A stretch of 14,552 nt of DNA. Source: Burkholderiales bacterium. GTDB taxonomy: Bacteria; Pseudomonadota; Gammaproteobacteria; Burkholderiales; SG8-39. Position numbers and translations under genes: made by a program. The DNA is taken from the NCBI GenBank assembly GCA_005777205.1, contig SXNB01000063.1, positions 1 through 14,552 of the forward strand, given 5' to 3'. Below are positions 1 to 6,221 of this stretch, piece after piece; position 1 is the stretch's first letter; each line of letters begins with the position of its first letter. Below the pieces are notes generated by a model that saw nothing but the letters and a program-made list of their open reading frames with translations, was not told the DNA's origin and did not search any database.

Positions 1-1883
1 GCGGAGGGGATCACGTCGGACAGGAGCGAGACGTCAAGCTTGCCCGGATGACTCGCGGCGAGATCCATGAGCGCGACCGCGCGGTCGGTGCCGGCGAGCA
101 CGAAGCGACCGCCGCCGGCGCCGAGTTCGAACGCGATGTCGCCCACGGCGGCCTCAAGCGCCATGGCAGCGGCCTCGAGGCCCTGCTCGATGACCTTCGC
201 CGAGGCCTGTACGATCGACGCGCCGCTCATCATCATGGAGCGCGAGCCGCCGGTGCCACCGCCGAATACTAGCTGGTCGGAATCGCCCTGCGCGAGGCGG
301 ATGCGTTCAAAGGGCACGCCCAAGCGCGAGGCAAGCACCTGAGCAAACGGCGTCGCGTGGCCCTGGCCGTGGTCGAGCGTTCCGGTAACGATCGTCACGT
401 CGCCGTTTTGTTCGAAGCGCACGCCGCCCAATTCCTTGCCGGGCGGCGCGGTGACCTCGAGGTAGCTGCCCAGTCCTAGGCCGCGCAGCTTGCCCCTGGC
501 ACGGCTCTCGGCCTTGCGTGCCGCAAAGCCGGCGACATCGGCGCGCTTCAGCGCCGCCTCCATCAGCGCGCCGAAATCGCCGGAGTCGTAGGTCTGGTCC
601 GAGGCTGCCTTCCAGGGCAGGTCCTGGGGGCGGATATGGTTGCGGCGGCGCAGTTCCATTCGGTCTATGCCCATCGCCGCGGCGGCGTTGTCGACCAACC
701 GCTCCAGGTAATAGTTGGCCTCTGGGCGCCCCGCGCCTCGATAGGGACCCACCGGCGTGGTGTTGGTGAAGGCGACTCTGGTCGTCACCTGCAGCAGCGG
801 CGTGCGGTACACGCCGGGCGAGTTCTTCACCGCGGTCAGCGACGGCGCCAGAGGTCCCATCGGGCTGAGCCACGCGCCGACGTTGCCGGTGCCGGTGATG
901 CGCTGTGCGAGGAAATTCCCGTTCTTGTCCAGCGCCAGCTCCGCGATCACCTCGTGGTCGCGGCCGTGATGGTCGGAGACGAAGCTGCCCGAGCGGTCGT
1001 CGGTCCACTTTACGGGGCGGCCGAGTGCGCGCGAAGCATGCGCGAGGCACAGGTACTCGGGGTAGATGTAGCCCTTCATACCGAAGGAGCCACCCACCTG
1101 GTGACTGCGTATGCGCACCATCTCAGGCGCGAGGCCCAGCATGTCCACAAGCTGACTCTTCATGCGGAACACGCCCTGTCCGGGGGCGGTGAGCGAGACA
1201 CGGCCGGCAGCGTCCCAGGAACAGATGCCGACGCGCGGCTCCATCGCCGCTACCACCATGCGCGTATTGCGCAGCGTGAGCTTCTCTACATGCGCGGCGG
1301 CCGCGAATGCCGCTGCCACCTTCGCCTCGTCGCCGAAGTGGTAGTCGCAGGCGACATTACCGGGCACGTCGTCGTAGAGCTGCGGCGCACCGGGCTTCAC
1401 CGCTTCGCTTGAGAGCGTCACTGCGGGCAGCGGCTCGATATCCACCTCCACAGCTTCGGCCGCGTCGCGCGCCTGCGGCACGGTCTCGGCGACCACGCAG
1501 GCGATCGGATCGCCCACGTGGCGCACGCGGTCCGTTGCGAGCGACTTGCGCTCGGGTTTCTTCATCGGCGTGCCGTCCTGGTTGACGAGCGGCGCCAAGC
1601 ATTGGTGTGGGCCATAGGCGGCCAGGTCGACCGCGGTGTAGACAGCGATTACGCCCGGCATGGCTTTCGCAGCGGCGGTGTCGATGCCGCGCAGAATGCC
1701 GTGGGCGTGGTTGCTGCGCACCATGCAGGCGTAGGCCTGGCCAGGCTCGTTCAGGTCGTCGGTGTAGCGGCCTTCGCCGCGCAGCAGCACCGGGTCTTCG
1801 GTGCGGGAAACGGGCTGGCCGATGCCATAGCGGGTAAGCGCAAGGGCTTCTGCATCGTGAATGTCATCGTTCGGCGAGTTCAT
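1..1883 (-). CDS. Xanthine dehydrogenase/CoxL-family molybdopterin-binding large subunit (3'-partial)
   Basis: This is the molybdenum-cofactor-binding large subunit of a molybdenum hydroxylase, which oxidises aldehydes, N-heterocycles or related substrates together with FAD and 2Fe-2S subunits. 627 codons are visible; family members run to about 750-800, so the C-terminus, with the expected catalytic glutamate, lies outside the window. Visible family blocks are the N-terminal a/b hammerhead (residues about 18-155, with RSNHAHG near 57 and HVGDPIA near 122), the cofactor-binding GGSFGMK (264-270) and PYRGAGRPEA (380-389). The last motif matches the AYxGAGR type of form II CoxL-like proteins and lacks the Cys of form I CO dehydrogenase (AYxCSFR), so true CO oxidation is unlikely. 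The start ATG at 1883 has no Shine-Dalgarno, but GATAAT lies six bases upstream. Partner subunits are not in the window. The family call is secure; the substrate is unknown. Confidence 0.93.
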   Translation of the reverse strand, partial: MNSPNDDIHDAEALALTRYGIGQPVSRTEDPVLLRGEGRYTDDLNEPGQAYACMVRSNHAHGILRGIDTAAAKAMPGVIAVYTAVDLAAYGPHQCLAPLVNQDGTPMKKPERKSLATDRVRHVGDPIACVVAETVPQARDAAEAVEVDIEPLPAVTLSSEAVKPGAPQLYDDVPGNVACDYHFGDEAKVAAAFAAAAHVEKLTLRNTRMVVAAMEPRVGICSWDAAGRVSLTAPGQGVFRMKSQLVDMLGLAPEMVRIRSHQVGGSFGMKGYIYPEYLCLAHASRALGRPVKWTDDRSGSFVSDHHGRDHEVIAELALDKNGNFLAQRITGTGNVGAWLSPMGPLAPSLTAVKNSPGVYRTPLLQVTTRVAFTNTTPVGPYRGAGRPEANYYLERLVDNAAAAMGIDRMELRRRNHIRPQDLPWKAASDQTYDSGDFGALMEAALKRADVAGFAARKAESRARGKLRGLGLGSYLEVTAPPGKELGGVRFEQNGDVTIVTGTLDHGQGHATPFAQVLASRLGVPFERIRLAQGDSDQLVFGGGTGGSRSMMMSGASIVQASAKVIEQGLEAAAMALEAAVGDIAFELGAGGGRFVLAGTDRAVALMDLAASHPGKLDVSLLSDVIPS

Positions 1884-1920
1884 GTACCGATTATCGCAGG
1901 CAGCGGCAAGGCTGCGACAA
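1884..1920 (-). promoter_or_regulatory. Candidate leaderless promoter of the XDH-family gene
   Basis: On the minus strand an extended -10 (TGC then GATAAT, bases 1895-1890) is followed by exactly six bases and then the ATG, so the predicted +1 is the start codon itself. A -35-like TTGTCG (1920-1915) sits at a long 19-base spacing. No Shine-Dalgarno is visible. This was judged by eye only. Confidence 0.35.
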
Positions 1921-1921
1921 T
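1890..1921. repeat. Dyad in the divergent XDH/GIY-YIG gap
   Basis: The arms ATTATCGCAG (1890-1899) and CTGCGACAAT (1912-1921) are inverted copies matching at 9 of 10 positions, separated by 12 bases. The left arm contains the minus-strand -10 (GATAAT). The right arm ends in GACAAT, a possible -10 for the plus-strand gene starting at 1930. It could be an operator shared by both genes or simply mirrored promoters. Confidence 0.4.
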
Positions 1922-1929
1922 GATTCGTC

Positions 1930-2301
1930 ATGGCAAAACGCAAAGCGAAGACAGGGACGAAGGCGGATAAGCGCTCCGGCCCGCGGCACCACCATAACGT
2001 CTACGTCATCGAACTGGACGGCCGGGTACTGGATCACGCGCGCTTCCGTACCGCCAATCCGGACCGGGACATGCTGAAGCCCTGCCTCTACGTCGGCTGC
2101 ACTGGCCTCACACCCGAAGCGCGCTTCGCGAAGCACAAAACCGGCATCCGGGCAAACGGCTATGTGCAGCGCTACGGCACCCGACTGCTGCCCGGGCTCT
2201 TCGCCTACGCCAACCCGATGCCCTACAACGCGGCGCGCGACATGGAGGTGGAACTGGCGATCGCGCTGCGCGAGCAGGGCTACGCGGTGTGGCAGGCCTA
2301 G
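1930..2301 (+). CDS. Small GIY-YIG-like protein
   Basis: This is a 123-residue protein with a basic N-terminus (MAKRKAK) and a single compact domain resembling the GIY-YIG nuclease fold. NVYVIEL (23-29) stands for the first strand, CLYVGCTG (52-59) for the YIG strand, and R65 and H69 follow in TPEARFAKHK. E107 in DMEVELA is a candidate metal-binding glutamate. Such stand-alone domains occur in many bacteria, mostly without known function; structure-specific DNA cleavage is possible but not shown. The start codon follows a weak upstream region, with GACAAT eight bases before the ATG and no Shine-Dalgarno. The stop shares the tetramer CTAG with the convergent exonuclease stop. The fold call is moderately confident; activity is inference. 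Confidence 0.75.
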   Translation: MAKRKAKTGTKADKRSGPRHHHNVYVIELDGRVLDHARFRTANPDRDMLKPCLYVGCTGLTPEARFAKHKTGIRANGYVQRYGTRLLPGLFAYANPMPYNAARDMEVELAIALREQGYAVWQA

Positions 2302-2909
2302 GGGCGCGAGGCCTGCACCAGGCCGAATGCCTCGAAGCGCAGGTACAGTTCGCGGCAAATCCAGGCGTCCGTTGCGGCGTACACGATCTGCTGTTCGGTC
2401 AGGCGCGGCGCCGACCAGTTGGTGGTCTTCGCACCCTTGGTAATCCGCGCGCCCAGGAAGATGCCCGCCAGGTTGCGCAGGCCGGTCTGCTTGAGGCCGT
2501 GGCGCTTTGCCACCAGCCCGAGGTCCGTGACCGATTGCGGCTCGAACGGAAACTGGTTCTTCAGCAGGCGAAGGTCGTCGGCGAGCGCCACGCCGGAAAC
2601 GGTGATGCGCGGCTCGGCCAACACGCGCGCGAGCACCGCCGAGCAGTCCAGACGCAGCAGCGGGAACAGGTATACGCGGTGCGCAGTGGCCACCTGCGCA
2701 AGCGCCGGCGGGTAGCTCTCGCCGGGTCGGAACGCGGGCCGGGTCTCGGTATCGAAACCGATCACCGCTTCGTCGTAGATTTCCTCGGCCGCGCGCTCCA
2801 GTTCCCGCGCGTCCTCCACCAGCCGCACCTCGCCCTCCCAGCGCCGGATGGGCAGGCTGGCCATCTCCTCCTTCGAGATGCTCTTCGACAAGTGCTCGGG
2901 CAACGCCAT
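2298..2909 (-). CDS. DEDDy 3'-5' exonuclease domain protein (RNase D-like)
   Basis: A 203-residue single-domain exonuclease of the DnaQ-like superfamily, RNase D/WRN-type, expected to remove nucleotides from 3' ends of RNA or DNA with two metal ions. All catalytic positions are visible: ExoI D53 and E55 in IGFDTETRPAF, ExoII D112 in GVALADDLRLL, and ExoIII Y177 and D181 in YAATDAW. There is no HRDC domain, so it is not full-length RNase D; it resembles the short exonuclease-domain proteins common in proteobacteria. The ATG at 2909 was chosen because MALPEHLSKSISKEE looks like a family N-terminus. A TTG at 2930 is in frame but overlaps repeat copy 1. TACACT lies five bases before the ATG. The gene is divergent from the PIN gene. 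Confidence 0.88.
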   Translation of the reverse strand: MALPEHLSKSISKEEMASLPIRRWEGEVRLVEDARELERAAEEIYDEAVIGFDTETRPAFRPGESYPPALAQVATAHRVYLFPLLRLDCSAVLARVLAEPRITVSGVALADDLRLLKNQFPFEPQSVTDLGLVAKRHGLKQTGLRNLAGIFLGARITKGAKTTNWSAPRLTEQQIVYAATDAWICRELYLRFEAFGLVQASRP

Positions 2910-2928
2910 GCCCCAGTGTAATTCACGC

Positions 2929-2951
2929 AAATCAGGGATGGACCACGATTT
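2929..2951. repeat. 23-nt hairpin repeat, copy 1
   Basis: The outer stem is AAATC (2929-2933) with GATTT (2947-2951), enclosing AGGG, a five-base loop and CCAC. Inside the outer stem are two mismatches and then two G-C pairs. It lies in the divergent gap between the exonuclease and PIN genes. It matches copies at 3991 and 4799 in length and core, and resembles a REP-type dispersed palindrome. Confidence 0.7.
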
Positions 2952-2980
2952 CCTTTCGATGCAGCGGTAAGCTTCGCCCC

Positions 2981-3427
2981 GTGCAGCGCCTTGTCCTCGA
3001 CACCAACGTCTGGCTGGATTGGCTCGTGTTCAACGATCCGTCGGCGCAGCCCATTGCCGCCGCGGTGGGCGCTGGCCGCGCGCGGATCCACATCGACGCC
3101 GCCTGCGAGGCCGAGTTCGTGCGCGTGCTGGCCTACGACCGCGGCAGGCGCACGCTGGACGCAGACGCCCAGGCTGTCTGCCATGGGCAAATGTGTACGA
3201 TCGTGCACATTTCGGACCCGGCCGCGGCGCACCCGCTGATGCGCCTGCCCGACTGCCGCGATCCGGACGACCAGAAGTTCCTCGAACTGGCGCGCGCCTG
3301 CGGCGCCGACTTCCTTGTCAGCCGCGACCGCGCGCTGCTGGAGATCGCCCGCCGCAAGGGCCGGCCGCTGCCCTTCACCATCGTCACGCCGGCGGCGCTG
3401 GCCCACTGGCTGGAAGCCGCCGCATGA
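2981..3427 (+). CDS. PIN-domain putative endoribonuclease (COG1569-like)
   Basis: This 148-residue PIN-fold protein is a likely Mg-dependent RNase of the PIN_3 toxin-like type. Candidate acidic site residues are D7 in LVLDTNV, E45 in CEAEFVRVL, D94/D96/D97 in RDPDDQKFLELA and D116 in LVSRDRALL. The GTG at 2981 is the only start that keeps the conserved first strand (QRLVLDTNVWLDW) at the N-terminus. No antitoxin gene of the usual RHH or AbrB type is adjacent. Its stop overlaps the start of the Mrr-like membrane protein (ATGA), so the two are probably co-translated. Repeat copy 1 lies just upstream. It could be an orphan toxin, an RNA-processing enzyme, or half of a two-gene module with the Mrr-like protein. 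Confidence 0.85.
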   Translation: MQRLVLDTNVWLDWLVFNDPSAQPIAAAVGAGRARIHIDAACEAEFVRVLAYDRGRRTLDADAQAVCHGQMCTIVHISDPAAAHPLMRLPDCRDPDDQKFLELARACGADFLVSRDRALLEIARRKGRPLPFTIVTPAALAHWLEAAA

Positions 3428-3984
3428 AATGGGGCATGCACCAGAACTCCCTGTTCGCGGTGCTGCTGCGCTCGCCGTGGTGGGTCAGTCTGCTGCTCAC
3501 GCTGGCGATCTTCGCCGGGCTGCGCCTGGTGATTCCGTGGTACTACGCCGCCTTCGGCACGCTGCCCATTTTCATCATCGGCCTGGTGGCCGCCTGGCGA
3601 CAGCTGCGCGCGCCCAGCGCCGAGAAGATTGTCACGGCATTGGACGTCCTGCGAGGCATGAACTGGGATGCGTTCTCGAACCTGCTGGAGGAAGGTTTCC
3701 GGCGCGACGGCTATGCCGTGGAGCGCCTGGGCGGCGCGCAGGCCGATTTCGAGCTGACCAAGGCCGGGCGCAAGTCGCTCGTCGCCTGTAAGCGCTGGAA
3801 GGCCGCGCGCACCGGCGTTGAGCCGCTGCGCGAGCTCAAGGCAGCCGGAGAAACGCGCGAGGCCGGGGAATGCGTGTACGTGCTTGCGGGCGATCTCTCC
3901 GAGCAGGCGCGCAGCTTCGCGGCGCAGAACCGCATCCGTCTGTTAGAGGGCGCGGAACTGGTGCTTCTGGCCCGCAATGCCTGA
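3424..3984 (+). CDS. Membrane-anchored Mrr-like restriction endonuclease-fold protein
   Basis: This is a 186-residue protein with two predicted membrane segments (about 20-37 and 41-57) followed by a cytoplasmic Mrr-cat-like domain (about 70-183). The domain shows FSNLLEEGFRRDGYAVERLGG, then D108 in ADFEL, and LVACKRW with K123. These fit the PD-(D/E)xK plan, but the usual acidic or Gln residue two before the Lys is Ala121, so cleavage activity is uncertain. Mrr proteins normally cut modified DNA; a membrane-bound short version may serve another role. The start ATG at 3424 overlaps the PIN stop by four bases. The same frame stays open further upstream, but that part is only the shadow of the PIN gene. 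The stop lies six bases from repeat copy 2. Confidence 0.78.
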   Translation: MKWGMHQNSLFAVLLRSPWWVSLLLTLAIFAGLRLVIPWYYAAFGTLPIFIIGLVAAWRQLRAPSAEKIVTALDVLRGMNWDAFSNLLEEGFRRDGYAVERLGGAQADFELTKAGRKSLVACKRWKAARTGVEPLRELKAAGETREAGECVYVLAGDLSEQARSFAAQNRIRLLEGAELVLLARNA

Positions 3985-3990
3985 AACCAA

Positions 3991-4013
3991 AAATCAGGGA
4001 CGGGCCACGATTT
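3991..4013. repeat. 23-nt hairpin repeat, copy 2
   Basis: The outer stem is AAATC (3991-3995) with GATTT (4009-4013), with AGGG, the loop ACGGG and CCAC inside. It nearly fills the 33-base gap between the convergent stops of the Mrr-like gene and the CnoX-like gene. A bidirectional terminator role is possible here, although copies 1 and 3 lie at 5' ends, which argues against that as its general function. Confidence 0.7.
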
Positions 4014-4017
4014 CCGG

Positions 4018-4758
4018 CTAGTACAGCGCCGATGAAAGTTTCCGCCGGTACTCCGACACCAGTTCTGGCTGCGCCGCCGCCAGCGTGAACAGCGCCAGCA
4101 TCTGCTTGCGCGCCTCGCCGTCCTTCCAGTCCTTGCCGCGGCGCACGATCTCCAGCAGCTCGTTCATCGCCTCGCGGTAGAGGCTCTTCGCCCCATACAG
4201 CGCGGCGAGCGCGGCGCGGGCCTCGTGGTCGGCCGGATTCGCGGCGAGCCGAGACTTCAGTTCCCCCTCGCCCGGCCCACCTTTGCCCGCCCTCGCATAC
4301 GCGATGCCTTGCCGGAGCGCCGCGACTTTCGCATCCGTGTCCATGTTGGGCTGCACCTTCGCCAGTTTCGCCTCAGCCTCCTCCAGCCGGCCTGCGGCGA
4401 AGTGCGCCTCGGCGGCAGCCAGCGCGAGGTCGGCGGCCGTGGGCAGGAGCTTGTCGAAGAACGCGCGTACCTGACCCTCGGGTTGCGCCCCCATGAATTG
4501 CGCAAGGGGCTTGCCGTTCCTGAACGCGATGACGTTGGGGATGGAGCGGATGGCGAAGGCCTGGGACAGGTCCTGGTTATCGTCCGAGTTGATCTTCACC
4601 AGCTTCACCCGCCCGGCGTACTCCAGGGCGACCTTCTCCAGCACCGGGGTGAGGGCACGGCAGGGGCCGCACCAGGGCGCCCAGAAGTCCACGACCACGG
4701 GGAGGATTTTCGAGGCCTCGAGGACCTCGGCTTCAAAGCTTGCGGTGGTGACGTTCAT
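4018..4758 (-). CDS. cnoX: CnoX/YbbN-like thioredoxin-TPR co-chaperone
   Basis: A 246-residue protein with an N-terminal thioredoxin domain (1-110) and a C-terminal TPR region (about 112-235), the architecture of CnoX/YbbN, a chaperedoxin that protects substrates from over-oxidation and passes them to GroEL and DnaK. The active site WCGPC (29-33) is intact, unlike E. coli YbbN where the first cysteine is lost, so disulfide reduction is likely retained. The cis-proline is P74 in IRSIPNV. The TPR part shows AEAHFAAGRLEEAEAKL and ALAALYGAKSLYREAMNELLEIV. The start ATG at 4758 has no Shine-Dalgarno but sits six bases after a -10-like GATATA. Repeat copies 2 and 3 flank the gene. The assignment is confident for architecture and good for orthology. 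Confidence 0.9.
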   Translation of the reverse strand: MNVTTASFEAEVLEASKILPVVVDFWAPWCGPCRALTPVLEKVALEYAGRVKLVKINSDDNQDLSQAFAIRSIPNVIAFRNGKPLAQFMGAQPEGQVRAFFDKLLPTAADLALAAAEAHFAAGRLEEAEAKLAKVQPNMDTDAKVAALRQGIAYARAGKGGPGEGELKSRLAANPADHEARAALAALYGAKSLYREAMNELLEIVRRGKDWKDGEARKQMLALFTLAAAQPELVSEYRRKLSSALY

Positions 4759-4764
4759 ATTTGT

Positions 4765-4793
4765 TATATCAGGGTACCCCGTCGGAAACGCAA
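4765..4793 (-). promoter_or_regulatory. Candidate leaderless sigma70-type promoter of cnoX
   Basis: On the minus strand, -35 TTGCGT (4793-4788), a 17-base spacer, -10 GATATA (4770-4765), six bases, then the ATG at 4758. The predicted +1 coincides with the A of the start codon, and no Shine-Dalgarno is present. Confidence 0.45.
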
Positions 4794-4798
4794 CCCCA

Positions 4799-4821
4799 AA
4801 ATAAGGGACGGACCCCTATTT
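4799..4821. repeat. 23-nt hairpin repeat, copy 3 (covarying stem)
   Basis: The stem is AAATA (4799-4803) with TATTT (4817-4821), a single A-C mismatch, then GGG pairing CCC around the loop ACGGA. Compared with copies 1 and 2, the fifth stem pair has changed from C-G to A-T on both sides, which preserves pairing. It lies in the divergent gap between cnoX and tspO. Confidence 0.65.
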
Positions 4822-4840
4822 CTCGCCGTATCCTCTCTAC

Positions 4841-5314
4841 ATGGCTTTGCGTGACTACGCTGGCCTTGCCGCGTTCCTCCTGGTCGTCGCTTTGGTTTCG
4901 GCCGCGGGCGGCTGGGCCACCTCGAGCAGCGTCGGCACCTGGTATGCCGGGCTGGTGAAACCCACCTTCAATCCGCCTGGGTGGGTATTCGGGCCGGTGT
5001 GGAGCATGCTCTACGCCTTGATTGCGGTCGCGGGCTGGCGGCTGTGGCGCAGGGGCGGGCCCGCCTCGCGCCTCGCGCTCACGGCCTGGTGTGTGCAGTT
5101 GCTGCTCAACCCGGTGTGGTCGTTTCTGTTCTTCGGCGGCCGCATGATCGGCGCGGCGCTCGTGGAAATCGTGGTGCTGCTGGTGGCAATCGTGGTCACC
5201 ATCCTGCTGGCGTGGCGAGTGGATCGCCCCGCGGCGTGGCTGCTCGTGCCCTACCTCGCGTGGGTCTCGTTCGCGACGCTGCTGAATGCGGCGTTGTGGC
5301 GCCTGAACGGCTGA
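4841..5314 (+). CDS. tspO: TspO/MBR family tryptophan-rich sensory protein
   Basis: A 157-residue integral membrane protein of the TspO/peripheral benzodiazepine receptor family, which binds porphyrins and sterol-like ligands and modulates tetrapyrrole or stress responses. Five membrane segments are visible (about 6-24, 50-68, 78-98, 104-125, 132-152). Family signatures include WYAGLVKPTFNPPGWVFGPVW (34-54), NPVWSFLFFGGRMIGAALVE (90-109) and PYLAWVSFATLLNAALW (137-153). The length is typical. The start ATG at 4841 lacks a Shine-Dalgarno; TATCCT lies exactly six bases before it. The gene is monocistronic by spacing: the divergent cnoX is upstream and the convergent lyase-family gene ends eight bases downstream. 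Confidence 0.95.
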   Translation: MALRDYAGLAAFLLVVALVSAAGGWATSSSVGTWYAGLVKPTFNPPGWVFGPVWSMLYALIAVAGWRLWRRGGPASRLALTAWCVQLLLNPVWSFLFFGGRMIGAALVEIVVLLVAIVVTILLAWRVDRPAAWLLVPYLAWVSFATLLNAALWRLNG

Positions 5315-5321
5315 GGTGGCG

Positions 5322-6182
5322 TCAGTCCTTGCGACGGCGCGTACGCTCGGCGAATTCCCGGTAGCCCATGAAGTCCTCGAAGGCTGCCACGCGCTCTCGG
5401 TAGCCGGCCACGGCGCCAGCGTCGCCAGTGGCCTTGAACTTCGCCAGCGCCTTGCCCAGGGCGTCGTACTGGATCAGGGCCGAGAAGCCGTAGTACAGCA
5501 CCACGCTCGCGCCGGCCTGCGTCGTGTCAGCGAGCGTCTTGCCGGCCATGTCCACGATCATTGCCGGTCGCTCCACGCGCCGACGCACTTCGGCCAGTTG
5601 CACCGGGTCCACCATGGTCGGGAACACCATGTCCGCACCCGCGTCAGCATAGGCGCTGAGTCTGCGGATGGTGTCCTCGAGGTCACCGGTGAGCCAGTTC
5701 GCGTCCGAGCGCGCCACGATCAGGAAATCCGGATCCGTCCTCGCATTCACCGCAGCGCGGATGCGCCCAGCCATCTCGGCCATCGGGCGCAGCGTTTGCG
5801 GCAGGTCCGTGTGCTTGCCGATGCCGCTGTGGTCCTCGATGTGGATCGCCGCGACACCGGACTGCTCAAAGGAATGCACCGTGCGGTGGATATCGCCAGC
5901 GTCGTGGAAGCCGCCCTCGGCGTCGGCGATCACCGGCACCGAGACCGCATGCGCGATGCTGCGCGCCTGCTCGACCAGGTCCTCCAGCCTGAGCAACCCG
6001 GTATCCGGCAGGCCGTAACGGCTGGCGGCGGTGGCGTAGCTACCAATGTAGACGCATTCAAAACCGGCCGCCTCGATGAGCTTCGCACTGAGGGCGTCGG
6101 TGGCACCAGGAACGGAGAGGGTCTTGCCACCGGCGATGAGCTGGCGCAGGCGCTGGCGGCGGGCGGAGAAGGCGTCGGGCAT
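5322..6182 (-). CDS. Isocitrate lyase/PEP mutase superfamily enzyme
   Basis: This 286-residue TIM-barrel protein belongs to the ICL/PEPM superfamily, whose members break or rearrange C-C or C-P bonds of small oxo-acids with Mg. Visible elements are PGATDALSAKLIEAAGFECVYIGSYA (25-50, two blocks), the metal-site strand VIADAEGGFHDAGD (84-97, D87 and E89), IHIEDHSG (113-120, E116) and the later VARSDA. The KRCGH-type loop of isocitrate and methylisocitrate lyases is absent: the region after IED reads HSGIGKHTDLPQ. Oxaloacetate decarboxylase, dimethylmalate-lyase or a phosphonomutase-like activity are therefore better guesses, none proven. It is divergent from a WYL regulator across 39 bases, so that regulator is a plausible controller. 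Confidence 0.88.
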   Translation of the reverse strand: MPDAFSARRQRLRQLIAGGKTLSVPGATDALSAKLIEAAGFECVYIGSYATAASRYGLPDTGLLRLEDLVEQARSIAHAVSVPVIADAEGGFHDAGDIHRTVHSFEQSGVAAIHIEDHSGIGKHTDLPQTLRPMAEMAGRIRAAVNARTDPDFLIVARSDANWLTGDLEDTIRRLSAYADAGADMVFPTMVDPVQLAEVRRRVERPAMIVDMAGKTLADTTQAGASVVLYYGFSALIQYDALGKALAKFKATGDAGAVAGYRERVAAFEDFMGYREFAERTRRRKD

Positions 6183-6188
6183 GAAGCC

Positions 6189-6216
6189 AGTCTAGCTGAG
6201 GCCGCTAGAATGCCAA
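6189..6216 (-). promoter_or_regulatory. Candidate leaderless promoter of the ICL/PEPM gene
   Basis: On the minus strand, TTGGCA (6216-6211), a 16-base spacer, TAGACT (6194-6189), six bases, then the ATG at 6182. It agrees well with the sigma70 consensus and places +1 at the start codon. Confidence 0.5.
6191..6209. promoter_or_regulatory. Candidate operator dyad between ICL/PEPM and WYL genes
   Basis: TCTAGC (6191-6196) and GCTAGA (6204-6209) are perfect inverted arms separated by seven bases. They overlap the minus-strand -10 TAGACT and the plus-strand -10-like TAGAAT (6206-6211). A repressor bound here would block both divergent genes; the WYL protein is the obvious candidate. Confidence 0.45.
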
Positions 6217-6221
6217 GGCCC

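Noticed and set aside
307..1602. Several open frames on both strands inside the XDH-family gene
   Set aside because: They are Arg/Ala/Pro-rich shadows; the long homologous frame from 1883 leftwards explains the region.
3019..3423. In-frame upstream extension of the Mrr-like gene, overlapping the PIN gene
   Set aside because: The extension is Arg/Gly/Pro-rich shadow of the PIN frame; the ATG at 3424 has the ATGA overlap and begins the membrane segment.
5316..6221. A long plus-strand open frame continuous with the WYL regulator, giving a possible 623-residue protein
   Set aside because: The upstream 300 codons are exactly antisense to the ICL/PEPM gene and read as low-complexity His/Arg/Ala/Val-rich sequence; GC-rich antisense frames stay open by chance. 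Family homology starts at 6222.
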